IMG/VR virus record: IMGVR_UViG_3300045135_000739
Location: 1 to 35,611 of that record
Strand: one strand, 5' to 3'
DNA length: 35,611 nt
Origin: a virus
Positions 7,602-15,227 of the stretch are shown here, in pieces. A program made the translations under genes and the position numbers. Each line of letters begins with the position of its first letter. Positions within the stretch are counted from its first letter, which is position 1. A model generated the notes under the pieces. It did no database searches and was not told the DNA's origin. It was given only the letters and a program-made list of their open reading frames with translations.

Positions 7602-9366
7602 CGTTTAACCTCTCTAAATATTTTAATAATCGCGGCGCGATCACTTGTGTAAATCGTAAACCTAGCGCGCCCGACTCCATGGAAGCTAAGGCGAACACGT
7701 TCGCGAACGCTTCGGTATTGTTACCCACACTGATCCCTAAATATCGACGCTGTTTATAGTAGTTTTTACCGTGACCACCACCGAATGATTCGTTAGTAAT
7801 GGCGCCTAGTAAGTCGGCGGCATAAATACTATGTGGTACGTTGAATAACAATGTGGAACCGGGCGACCTATACATAACGTCGGCGATTAACACTTCAGCG
7901 CCCGCACGTTCGACCGCTACCATTTTCGCCATTAATCTATAGGCGGATTCGGGGCGACTGTTAATATAATCTTCGTTTAATACGTCGGCTAATAACCCGG
8001 TTAATTTGTTCGGGTCGCTGTTACTCTTGAACCATGCCACCGGGTCGCCGTCGTCTATTATTTGATTATAGTATTGATCGGCGTCTGCTTCGTATACTTG
8101 ACGAACTCGCGCGGAACTGTATCGCGTACCTTTCGGGACTAACCCGCGATCGCGCGCGTCGTTAAAATATGCCTTTGCTGAATCACTGATCGCGGTTGTT
8201 TCTTCAATACGTAACCGTTCGTAATTTATATCGCTCGAATGATTACCGGTTGTAACGTCGATATGGTGACCGAATTCGTGACGATACACCATTCGACCGC
8301 GTTCGTCGGTTTTTGAATACGACGACATATTGATCGAGCCATTACCCCCACGCATATAATAAGCGCCTTCACGTCGGCGGTTTAACGCTTTCGGTGACGG
8401 TACACGCTGAACAATTGGGGCGTATTTTGGGTCGTTAATACTCGCTTCGATCCATTCTTTCGTGTCTCTATCCGCTTCGGCGAAACCTTGCGGACGTGGT
8501 AAATTTGCGTCAACTGTCGCCGGTGGTGGCGGTGTAACTTCTTCGACTTCTGGTAACACTGGTTCGGTGCCACGAATGACGTTATACACTTGAACACATC
8601 GGCAATTAATCACATTGCCCGCCGAACCTTTCGGATCACCCGGACGCATGATCAACTCATAACCGCCGCGTTTACGTTTTATTTTGAACTTTTCGCCTTT
8701 GGGTACTTTTTGACCGTTCGCGTTTTTATGGTCGAACGCGTCGTCGCGGTCGCGGGTTCGTGGTCCTTGACTTGATACCCATTCTTTTTCATACGCGACA
8801 CCGATAGAATTCATTTGTGATTCACTTGCGTATTGTGTTGCGCCGTGTACTTCTGTGCGACTGATCACACGCGCACGGTTCGCGCCTATTGCGCCGCCTG
8901 TCATTTGTTCAATAATACGCCCGCCCGCTTCTTGTCCGACTCCCTCGTCGGTGATCTTAGCAAGCGCGGCGCGTATTTGTTTCAATGTGGTATCGCTTAT
9001 GTCGACAACATGGTCGCCCGCTTCATTGTTTACGAAGTTATTTAAATCGCGTTGGAATTGGTCGTCGTTTTTTGTCTCGATAAACCCTAAACCGCTTTTT
9101 ACGGTTTTGACCCGGTCGGCGAATTTGTTACCCGCTGCAATGGCGACCGGGAATATAATTTTACGTAAATTTTCTTGATGATCTAACTTGAATTGTTCAA
9201 CGTTTAAGATCGTACCGAATTCGGTATATTGTCGCCCTGCTTCAGTACCCACACGATTAAATTCGCGCCGTAAACCTTTCGCCATACGTGACTCGTATGT
9301 CGCCATTAATCGCGACTGTATTGTACGTTCGCGTTGTTTCTGGCGTTCGGTGCGAAGGTTGATCAT
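7588..9366 (-). CDS. MuF minor head protein fused to an anthrax-lethal-factor-like metallopeptidase domain
   Basis: 592 residues. Residues 1-~262 are a SPP1 gp7 / Mu gpF head morphogenesis domain: an N-terminal helical arm, RARVISRTEVHGATQYA (165-180), W......RDRDDAFDHKNANG and NVINCRCVQV (251-260), the usual end of the MuF fold. A proline-rich linker (PPPPATVDANLP, ~279-290) follows. The C-terminal ~300 residues carry VYRHEFGHHID, an HExxH zinc motif at 363-367, and TEAFANVFALAS with Glu552. The pair HEFGH...E.FA..F matches the anthrax-lethal-factor-like (M34/ATLF) arrangement of zinc ligands. MuF proteins enter the head and can be ejected with DNA, so the domain could act in the infected cell. 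Substrate unknown. It lies between portal and protease; the start overlaps the portal stop by 4 bp. Confidence 0.85.
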   Translation of the reverse strand: MINLRTERQKQRERTIQSRLMATYESRMAKGLRREFNRVGTEAGRQYTEFGTILNVEQFKLDHQENLRKIIFPVAIAAGNKFADRVKTVKSGLGFIETKNDDQFQRDLNNFVNNEAGDHVVDISDTTLKQIRAALAKITDEGVGQEAGGRIIEQMTGGAIGANRARVISRTEVHGATQYASESQMNSIGVAYEKEWVSSQGPRTRDRDDAFDHKNANGQKVPKGEKFKIKRKRGGYELIMRPGDPKGSAGNVINCRCVQVYNVIRGTEPVLPEVEEVTPPPPATVDANLPRPQGFAEADRDTKEWIEASINDPKYAPIVQRVPSPKALNRRREGAYYMRGGNGSINMSSYSKTDERGRMVYRHEFGHHIDVTTGNHSSDINYERLRIEETTAISDSAKAYFNDARDRGLVPKGTRYSSARVRQVYEADADQYYNQIIDDGDPVAWFKSNSDPNKLTGLLADVLNEDYINSRPESAYRLMAKMVAVERAGAEVLIADVMYRSPGSTLLFNVPHSIYAADLLGAITNESFGGGHGKNYYKQRRYLGISVGNNTEAFANVFALASMESGALGLRFTQVIAPRLLKYLERLNDGLI

Positions 9367-10655
9367 ACTTCGCCGTCGTCCGCTTCGAATCCTAGCGGTA
9401 ACAACCCGGCGTTAATTAATACTTCGTCGCCGCCGTCCACTTCTGGTAATTTTGATAATTTACGTTTTTCGTTGATCGTCATATGTTGAACGGTATCGAC
9501 TTTAACCGCAAGGTCGACCGCTGCGTCGCGAACTGAAGGTATACTCGTTTCCACTTCGCGGATCATTACTTCGTCACCATACACGAACGATATAAAATTA
9601 TTAAAATCCGATACGAATTTACGCGCGAACGGTAACACGGTTTCAAGTGCTAATTCTTCCTTCGCTTCTTTCACATTGTTATATGTTGATTGACCGGGAA
9701 CGACTAATGTAAACGGTACGCCGAATACGGTACATATTTCACGGGCGACGTTGAGTTTAGACTCGTTAAAATCTGCTTCGCGTAATGTCATACCTGTTTG
9801 TTGATAGTCGAGCCACCCTTCGAGTATTAATTCGTTACCCGCATTTGCGCCGCCTTTGTGGTTGTCGCGGATCATTTGTTTAAGTCGGTTATACATATCG
9901 TCGGGCATTTCCGCGTCGAGTCCTGACGCTTCAGACGGTTGGTATTTAAACACACCTGACGGACTCATGCCGTTTTCGGCTAATGCTTTGTTATGTTTTG
10001 CGTATTCGTTATGCTGATCGATAGCATAGCCCGCCGCTTCCATTGGTGGCATTCCGTAATAATCATCGTTATTTAATGGGTTAACGGTTGACGAGTGCAT
10101 GATCATATGATCGTTACTTCGTGTTAGGTCTGGATCACCCATTACGTCGAAGTGCCATTTAGCGGTCTGGTTACCGTTTTGGTCATAGTCGTAACGCTCC
10201 GGGTAATCGATACCGGGTACGCATTTTATACGATACGGTTTAGGTAAAAACATTTCGGTTATTTCGTCACCATTGTAAACGGTTGCGTCAATGTAGGCGT
10301 TACCAAGCAACCAATAATAAACGGCGTATGTCTCTAAAAATTGCGATCCGCTTAATCGTTTATTAGGTCGTTGGAATAGTTTATTTAACGGGTGTTTTTC
10401 GTCAACTTCACCGAATCGATTAACGACTTGGAATTCCATGGAACTAAACATACGCGCGATACGGTTAACACAAGCATATACGACGCTGTTTAACTGGTAA
10501 CCTTCTTTTACTAATGTTTCACCGCGGAATTGCGTAAACTGCGGTTGTCCGAGTTTCCCTTGGTTCATTGCTTGCGCGTAAAGTGCCGCTTTCATTTGTA
10601 ACGCGCTATATTCTCGTTGCGACAATCGTTTTGTCTTTTTAGGGAATAGCCACAT
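9363..10655 (-). CDS. Portal protein (HK97 family)
   Basis: 430 residues, the usual length. It has the landmarks of the HK97 portal family: NSVVYACVNRIARMFSSM near residue 60, HPLNKLFQRPN, GNAYI.....G.I.EM.LP.P, HMIMHSSTVNPLN..YYGMPP (wing/crown region), GGANAGNELILEG, then FGVPFTLV...QSTYNNVKEA. It forms the dodecameric ring at the head vertex through which DNA passes. It starts 5 bp after the large terminase stop with GGAG eleven bases upstream. The order terminase-portal-MuF-protease-capsid is standard. Confidence 0.94.
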   Translation of the reverse strand: MWLFPKKTKRLSQREYSALQMKAALYAQAMNQGKLGQPQFTQFRGETLVKEGYQLNSVVYACVNRIARMFSSMEFQVVNRFGEVDEKHPLNKLFQRPNKRLSGSQFLETYAVYYWLLGNAYIDATVYNGDEITEMFLPKPYRIKCVPGIDYPERYDYDQNGNQTAKWHFDVMGDPDLTRSNDHMIMHSSTVNPLNNDDYYGMPPMEAAGYAIDQHNEYAKHNKALAENGMSPSGVFKYQPSEASGLDAEMPDDMYNRLKQMIRDNHKGGANAGNELILEGWLDYQQTGMTLREADFNESKLNVAREICTVFGVPFTLVVPGQSTYNNVKEAKEELALETVLPFARKFVSDFNNFISFVYGDEVMIREVETSIPSVRDAAVDLAVKVDTVQHMTINEKRKLSKLPEVDGGDEVLINAGLLPLGFEADDGEV

Positions 10656-10659
10656 AATT

Positions 10660-12207
10660 TTATAATCTCCGAAGTCGTGGCGCGGCGCGTTTCGGCGCGG
10701 CGTCGTTATAGCCTGACGCTAATACTAAACTATCTAAACGGTTAGGGGATTTAATACCCCTCGCCTTCATTTTCTTTTTACTTTCAACCTTGATTCGACC
10801 GACCTCGTCATATTCGATTAACGGTTGACTGATTTCGTTAACCAATTCGTGATCGTTCGGTATGCTGATCAATTCGTGTGGTTCGTACTGCTCTATTTTG
10901 TTGACGTGTTTCCATGTTCTATGGAATTTTTCACGTAACGCCCACATCAATTTCGCTTTTAAGTTTACGAACATATCGGCGTTACGTCTACCAGTATCGC
11001 GCCATGTCCCGGGTAATTTCTTCGATCCGACGTTTATCGGCGTAAATGTAATACCCGAATGCGACTTAGCGGGACCACGAACACCGGCACCAACACCGAT
11101 CGAGTCATACCCGCATAAATTAATATTGTTGTCGTTACATATTGTCGCGGTGCGGTGTGTACTTGCCGACACGTCGACCCCGTTCCATTCGGTAACGGAT
11201 TTAACGACGGGACCTTTCATAACACACGCCGCGTTAGTGTCGACACCTTCTTCGTCGGCGACGTCGAAACCGACAACACCTTGACCGGTGTCGGGTATTT
11301 TTAAATTGATCGCCGCTTTGACCCATTTCGACGGGATAAATACACCTTCAACGGCGGCGGCGTAATCTCGATCGACTTCTTGCGCGAATATATGCCCTAT
11401 TCCTTGCGCTTCTGCTGTGTCTCGTCGCTTCTCGTACCATTCTTGATCTTTATCCGGGTGATCGCGCCAATCCATGACGAAAACACGTACACGCCCGCTA
11501 TGGCGTTTTTTATAGAATAGATTACCTGTTCCGTTTACGCTCGATATGTCAATTTGTACGTTAGTGTTATCACCGAGCGCCGCTTCGATTAATTCGGCGC
11601 GTTCATAGTGTGCGGACTCGTCTTTAAAATAGATTAATTTACGACCACCCCGCCCGATATTGTCGCCCGCTTCACCTGTGATCGTGTTGTTGTTCTCCGG
11701 GTTTATACACTTCATAAATGTTAAGTGTTCGCGCGAATTGAGCCCGTCGGGAAGTAGGAACGAAGGAAGGAATTTTATAAAATCGCGTATTTTTTGGAAT
11801 ATACTATCGGGATCACCGAGTCGATCGACGAGTGCTTCTTTACGTGAACCCCACCCGACCGACGCACCGGGAACGAACAACCACGCCCACACGCTAAATG
11901 CGACACACGTAACCGTTGCGCCCATGTCCCGCGCTTTTTCAACGAGTCCGTCCGCTTGATCCTTCATACAACTATGCAACCATTCGATAAAATCTTTTTG
12001 GTATTCGTATGGTATGAATGGCATTAGTGTCGGACGGTCGTCACGCGCCGCATTACGCGGGTCGTATGTTGTACCCCAATCGCTAATGAAATCGTATGGA
12101 TTATTTTTGTAATGTGATTTTAAAACGGCGATCGCTACTGGATCGCCTTTTATCGCTGCGTAACTCGCCGCACGTCGGGCGAATTCTTCGGTAAACTTAC
12201 TCGTCAT
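10660..12207 (-). CDS. terL: Terminase large subunit
   Basis: 515 residues with both halves of a packaging motor. The ATPase has a P-loop variant EKARDMGAT at 90-98 (the deviant Walker A common in terminases), LIYFKDESAH at 191-200 (Walker B plus catalytic Glu197), and a coupling-type segment ISSVNGTGN near 222. The RNase H-like nuclease has GFDVAD (Asp315), CGYDSIGVG (Asp368) and NRLDSLVLAS (Asp492). It translocates DNA into the prohead and cuts the concatemer. It overlaps the upstream virion protein gene by 4 bp, and the portal follows. Deciding between cos and headful type would need a tree. Confidence 0.94.
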   Translation of the reverse strand: MTSKFTEEFARRAASYAAIKGDPVAIAVLKSHYKNNPYDFISDWGTTYDPRNAARDDRPTLMPFIPYEYQKDFIEWLHSCMKDQADGLVEKARDMGATVTCVAFSVWAWLFVPGASVGWGSRKEALVDRLGDPDSIFQKIRDFIKFLPSFLLPDGLNSREHLTFMKCINPENNNTITGEAGDNIGRGGRKLIYFKDESAHYERAELIEAALGDNTNVQIDISSVNGTGNLFYKKRHSGRVRVFVMDWRDHPDKDQEWYEKRRDTAEAQGIGHIFAQEVDRDYAAAVEGVFIPSKWVKAAINLKIPDTGQGVVGFDVADEEGVDTNAACVMKGPVVKSVTEWNGVDVSASTHRTATICNDNNINLCGYDSIGVGAGVRGPAKSHSGITFTPINVGSKKLPGTWRDTGRRNADMFVNLKAKLMWALREKFHRTWKHVNKIEQYEPHELISIPNDHELVNEISQPLIEYDEVGRIKVESKKKMKARGIKSPNRLDSLVLASGYNDAAPKRAAPRLRRL

Positions 12208-13013
12208 ATTAGCGTTATAGCCCGCGTCGGATTACCTAACCAATTATAATCAAACAACGCAATGTCGGTATCAACGTACACGTCGCCGGTGCCGCTTGCG
12301 AGTTTTGCTTCGACGAGTATATCCAACGGACCGAGCGCGCCTATTGTAGTTGGTAACGCTGTCGGTCCACCTGTAAAAGCGATCTCTTTAACCGTGCGGA
12401 ATGGTCCAACATCACCGGGTAACACTTCAGCGGCGCGTATTCTAATTTGTCCGTTTTTGTTAGCGTCGACACCTGTCGTTATGATCCGAACAACGGCGAA
12501 AACTCCCGCCGGGATCGTGTACGTCGCTTGTAACGTTGAACCCGCACCGGCGGGCATATACGCAAGTACCGGTGTACCGGTGTACGTTGATCTAACCGTC
12601 ACATTGCCCGCGTTTGGTGTTTGTCTGTTCGAACTTTGATACACCTGTATACGATAAACACGACTAAACGATAACGTACTTGTAACCGCTGTCGTGCCGC
12701 TTGTCGGGTGCGCCGCTATAATTTCGCGGATCGGTTTGTAATCAACGTCTAACCCGAAAATAATATATTTTAAAGCCGGGTTTGCTGTTGTGTTGTCTGT
12801 TGTTGAACTCGATACAAGCGTGACGGGTTCCGCCACGCCATACGGTAAATTACCCGTATAGTTATTCGTAGGTCCTCGCCATATTGTCGCGTAACTTGTG
12901 TCAACACCTAAACGCGACCCGAATTTATTCAATACGTCACCACCGTCTAATAGTCCCAATTCAGCGGCGAGTAATGGATCGTTAGTTATAGTATTAGCTG
13001 TTAGATTAGTCAT
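12204..13013 (-). CDS. Beta-rich virion protein encoded between the terminase genes
   Basis: 269 residues, rich in Thr, Gly, Ala and Val. Segments such as DTSYATIWRGP near residue 40, IIFGLDVDY, RVYRIQVYQSS, NAGNVTVR and LQATYTIPAGVFAVV resemble a structural protein common in environmental phages, where G.n...t..tIW......Y and aYTIPaG recur. In other genomes these are encoded near head genes and are taken to be capsid-surface or head-fibre proteins. The placement between small and large terminase genes is unusual. No signal peptide or membrane segment. Structural nature likely; exact location unknown. Confidence 0.6.
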   Translation of the reverse strand: MTNLTANTITNDPLLAAELGLLDGGDVLNKFGSRLGVDTSYATIWRGPTNNYTGNLPYGVAEPVTLVSSSTTDNTTANPALKYIIFGLDVDYKPIREIIAAHPTSGTTAVTSTLSFSRVYRIQVYQSSNRQTPNAGNVTVRSTYTGTPVLAYMPAGAGSTLQATYTIPAGVFAVVRIITTGVDANKNGQIRIRAAEVLPGDVGPFRTVKEIAFTGGPTALPTTIGALGPLDILVEAKLASGTGDVYVDTDIALFDYNWLGNPTRAITLI

Positions 13014-13557
13014 GATCTTTCTTCATCAAAGCGGCGTATTTACGTGCTGCGGTGTCTGCGTCCATGTCGACCGTTACGACTGACTGAACCGGACCGCCTT
13101 CCGCGCCTGTCAATTGCGTAACTTGTTCGCTCTTGTCCTTCCAATCTAGTAAATTTTTCGCCACAAGTCCACTGAACATAGCGTTATAACGTCCCTTCGT
13201 TGTGTTGGTGATCAATATGTGCTCTTGATAGTCACGGATCAAACCGAAGGCAATATTAAGTTTAGGGTATTTCGGTCCCGCGTCCTCTTTGATCTTCGTC
13301 CCGTCGTCTTGTGTTTTGAATTTATGTTTACGCAATTTCAACCAATCGAAAAGTATACTACGCGGTACACCGATCGACGAACAAAACCCCGCCAATGTCG
13401 GAAGGTCGGCGACGGATTCGTTACCGTCCTCGTCTTTAATTATCGGGTCGATCGCGAAGTAGTCTATAAGTAAATCGGGATATTCTTCGCGGTAGCGCGG
13501 CGGACGACCACGCAAAATATCATGCACACCCGGCGGATATTGTTTTTTTTCGTACAT
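13006..13557 (-). CDS. terS: Terminase small subunit-like DNA-packaging protein
   Basis: 183 residues. The N-terminal part includes GRPPRYREEY, then LPTLAGFCSSIGVPRSILFDWLK (about residues 50-75), a helix-turn-helix like that of P22 gp3-type small terminases. RGRYNAMFSGLVAKNLLDWKDKS-like text (TKGRYNAMFSGLVAKNLL) is typical of the oligomerisation core in this family. It recognises the packaging start and loads the large subunit. It is the first gene of the late operon, with AGG seven bases before the ATG, and the repeat-rich gene-free region lies directly upstream: a natural place for its binding site. Confidence 0.85.
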   Translation of the reverse strand: MYEKKQYPPGVHDILRGRPPRYREEYPDLLIDYFAIDPIIKDEDGNESVADLPTLAGFCSSIGVPRSILFDWLKLRKHKFKTQDDGTKIKEDAGPKYPKLNIAFGLIRDYQEHILITNTTKGRYNAMFSGLVAKNLLDWKDKSEQVTQLTGAEGGPVQSVVTVDMDADTAARKYAALMKKDHD

Positions 13558-13928
13558 TTTACAACCTCAATATGTCTCGTAATGCCACAAATATAACCAC
13601 AATTTTACGTTAATTCAAACATACCCTATATACCCTACCATATACCCTGTCGTTTTCGATCCGTAAACCCTTGATTATGCTAGGTTATATATGTATTACA
13701 GTGTATATAAGGGTATATAGGGTATGTATATATTATATAGGGAATATATTATTTACCCTTATATAGGCGAATAATGACCCTATGTACCCTATATGCCCTA
13801 TTTCCTTATAAATCAATAACTTACAAAGGGTACATATACACTGCTATTGACGGTAAAAAATAAACTTTTGCTCGAAAGTGTACGTCGATATACCCTTATA
13901 TACCCTGTACTCTATATACAGCGCGCAC
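13558..13928. repeat. Gene-free AT-rich region with TATACCCT-type repeats
   Basis: About 370 bp without a plausible gene, between the small terminase and the early terminator. It holds many copies of an 8-bp motif. Forward TATACCCT at 13629, 13641, 13889 and 13899; CATACCCT at 13620. Reverse copies (AGGGTATA, AGGGTATG) at 13710 and 13719. Variants TTTACCCT (13752), TGTACCCT (13783; reverse at 13827), TATGCCCT (13792) and AGGGAATA (13739). Neighbouring copies are mostly 9-12 bp apart, about one helical turn. The centre (13680-13760) is very AT-rich. Candidate roles: replication origin with iterons, small-terminase packaging site, or late-promoter control region. Confidence 0.85.
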
Positions 13929-13950
13929 AAAAAACCCGCACAATGGCGGG
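13929..13950 (-). terminator. Intrinsic terminator of the leftward early operon
   Basis: Minus strand: stem CCCGC, loop CATTGT, stem GCGGG, then six T. It lies 20 bp after the stop of the DUF7768-like gene and separates early from late transcription. Confidence 0.85.
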
Positions 13951-13970
13951 TATATGTATTTGCGTGGTTG

Positions 13971-14453
13971 TTACACCTTCATTAATTCAAAAATAAAGCG
14001 GGTGTCGGTTACTTGTTCATACGATACGACCATGTATTTAACGCATTCAAATTCGACCGGCTCTTTGAATAACGCCGCTTTTTTTAATATTTTAACCTCG
14101 TTTAAACGTTCGACTTCGATCTTATTGGTTCGAGTCTTTTCTAACGTTCGGTATTCAACCTGTACGCCTAATTCGCGGGCTCGTTTGATACCTTCACTCA
14201 TACCGAGCGATATACCAAGATCAACATATACGACGCTTTTATTAGCCACAATTAACCATTCTAACCCCGCATTGATCCCTAACTTCCTTTCGTCCGGGTC
14301 GCCGTCGTTTAAAATACCTTCTTGCGTATACAATAAATGACTTGCGATCGGTGACTCGCCACGTTTTAAACAATCACGAACACACGCCCGCGCGTAACGT
14401 ACATTTGTTTCAACATTACCCGCGAACGGTGACTCTATTAATACTCTATTCAT
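13971..14453 (-). CDS. DUF7768-like protein (deoxyribosyltransferase-like fold)
   Basis: 160 residues. The first ~105 match a domain common in phages: VLIESPFAGNVETNVRYAR (4-22), RGESPIASHLLYTQ.G.L (31-48), ERKLGINAGLEWL and VYVDLGISLGMSEGI.RA (76-93). The fold is related to nucleoside 2-deoxyribosyltransferase / SLOG-like proteins and probably binds a nucleotide; the reaction is unknown. The extra ~50 residues at the C terminus (from TLEKTRTNKIEVE) are not part of the usual domain. It is the last gene of the leftward early operon, overlaps the XRE-like gene by 4 bp and is followed by the terminator. Confidence 0.72.
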   Translation of the reverse strand: MNRVLIESPFAGNVETNVRYARACVRDCLKRGESPIASHLLYTQEGILNDGDPDERKLGINAGLEWLIVANKSVVYVDLGISLGMSEGIKRARELGVQVEYRTLEKTRTNKIEVERLNEVKILKKAALFKEPVEFECVKYMVVSYEQVTDTRFIFELMKV

Positions 14454-14689
14454 AATTTCAATTCCCGTTCTTTTCGTAATGTTAGAATTATGTCGACCAT
14501 GTCTTGACCTAAAAACTCACATAACCCGGTTAAGTCGCTATATTTAACGTCACGGTGACCATTTAACCATTGGCTGAAACTCGCGTCACTTGTACCGTAT
14601 CGCGACACAATAACGTGGTGTTTCATACCTGACACGTCAACCGCGCGGCGTAATATCTCATGCGCGGGGATAATTGGCTTTTTACTCAT
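14450..14689 (-). CDS. Small XRE/Cro-like helix-turn-helix protein
   Basis: 79 residues. The segment HHVIVSRYGTSDASFSQWLN (about 24-43), followed by GHRDVKYSDLTGLCEFLGQD, has the five-helix Cro/CI-type pattern: helix-turn-helix with SDASFSQWLNG as recognition helix, then a helix ending at FLG. It probably represses or modulates a promoter of this phage. It sits in the last third of the early leftward operon with 4-bp overlaps on both sides, downstream of the operator-controlled promoter at 15.2 kb. No dimerisation extension is seen. Confidence 0.68.
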   Translation of the reverse strand: MSKKPIIPAHEILRRAVDVSGMKHHVIVSRYGTSDASFSQWLNGHRDVKYSDLTGLCEFLGQDMVDIILTLRKERELKL

Positions 14690-14874
14690 GGTTTGGCTTT
14701 CCTATCGTGACGGCTATATGCGAACCCGTCACGTTTGATTAACTTCAGATCTTCGCTTCGATCTGTGCTGTTAGACTCCGGTTTCGGTTTACCTAGCTTT
14801 TGCATGATCTCGTCGATCACGTCCTCGCCGTTGTATAACCTAGTTGCTAAGTCGTTCAATTTGATAATCGACAT
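14686..14874 (-). CDS. Small unknown early protein
   Basis: 62 residues, starting MSIIKLNDLATRLYNGEDVI and ending in a basic stretch (FAYSRHDRKAKP). No recognised family. Coupled by overlap to the genes on both sides: 35 bp with the 106-residue gene and 4 bp with the XRE-like gene. A basic tail on a short helical protein would suit nucleic acid or protein contact, but nothing more can be said. Confidence 0.6.
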   Translation of the reverse strand: MSIIKLNDLATRLYNGEDVIDEIMQKLGKPKPESNSTDRSEDLKLIKRDGFAYSRHDRKAKP

Positions 14875-15160
14875 AATTGTACGCCTTAAATATTGCGGTT
14901 AATAACTTACGTTGCCATTGTGATCGTTTATTCAATTGGTGACGTGGTACTAACGCGAACGTTTGGTCGCTCATACCGAGATCTAATTCAACACGCCCTA
15001 CGCGATAACCCGTAACCTTTAAATAACGCCCGTGACATTTAATTCGCTTCGGTTCGAGATCAACTATCGCGTCCATGATCACGGGTGTTTTTACATAGTC
15101 ACCCACAATAAAAGGTTTATTTGACGCGTATCGACGTTGTTCGTTTGTTAACTTAATCAT
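14840..15160 (-). CDS. Unknown early protein, first gene behind the 15.2-kb promoter
   Basis: 106 residues. N-terminal MIKLTNEQRRYASNKPF, then a beta-rich segment (VGDYVKTPVIMDAIVDLEPK, RYLKVTGYRVGRVELDLG) and a basic helical end (RSQWQRKLLTAIFKAYN). No family recognised. A good ribosome site (GAGGAAAG) precedes 15160. It opens the group 15160-13971 and is directly controlled by a promoter overlapping a TTGAC-N6-GTCAA operator. Confidence 0.65.
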   Translation of the reverse strand: MIKLTNEQRRYASNKPFIVGDYVKTPVIMDAIVDLEPKRIKCHGRYLKVTGYRVGRVELDLGMSDQTFALVPRHQLNKRSQWQRKLLTAIFKAYNYVDYQIERLSN

Positions 15161-15193
15161 TTTTTACTTTCCTCGTTATCGATTGACAATGTA

Positions 15194-15222
15194 AAGATAA
15201 ATCTTATTGACGGTGTCGTCAA
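15194..15222 (-). promoter_or_regulatory. Early promoter with one TTGAC-N6-GTCAA operator
   Basis: Minus strand: -35 TTGACG (15222-15217), 17-bp spacer, -10 TATCTT (15199-15194). The perfect palindrome TTGAC-GACACC-GTCAA (15222-15207) covers the -35. A second, degenerate half site (GTCAA) lies 14 bp further on. It drives 15160-13971. The shared sequence TTTAT.TT at the -10 matches the other two operator promoters. Confidence 0.72.
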
Positions 15223-15227
15223 CTATT

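Noticed and set aside
8382-8597. Separate 71-residue minus-strand gene inside the MuF fusion
   Set aside because: Entirely embedded in another frame of a well-supported gene, basic low-information sequence, no ribosome site.
13558-13928. CRISPR array in the repeat-rich region
   Set aside because: The repeated unit is only 8 bp, occurs in both orientations, and has no regular 25-40 bp spacers or cas genes.
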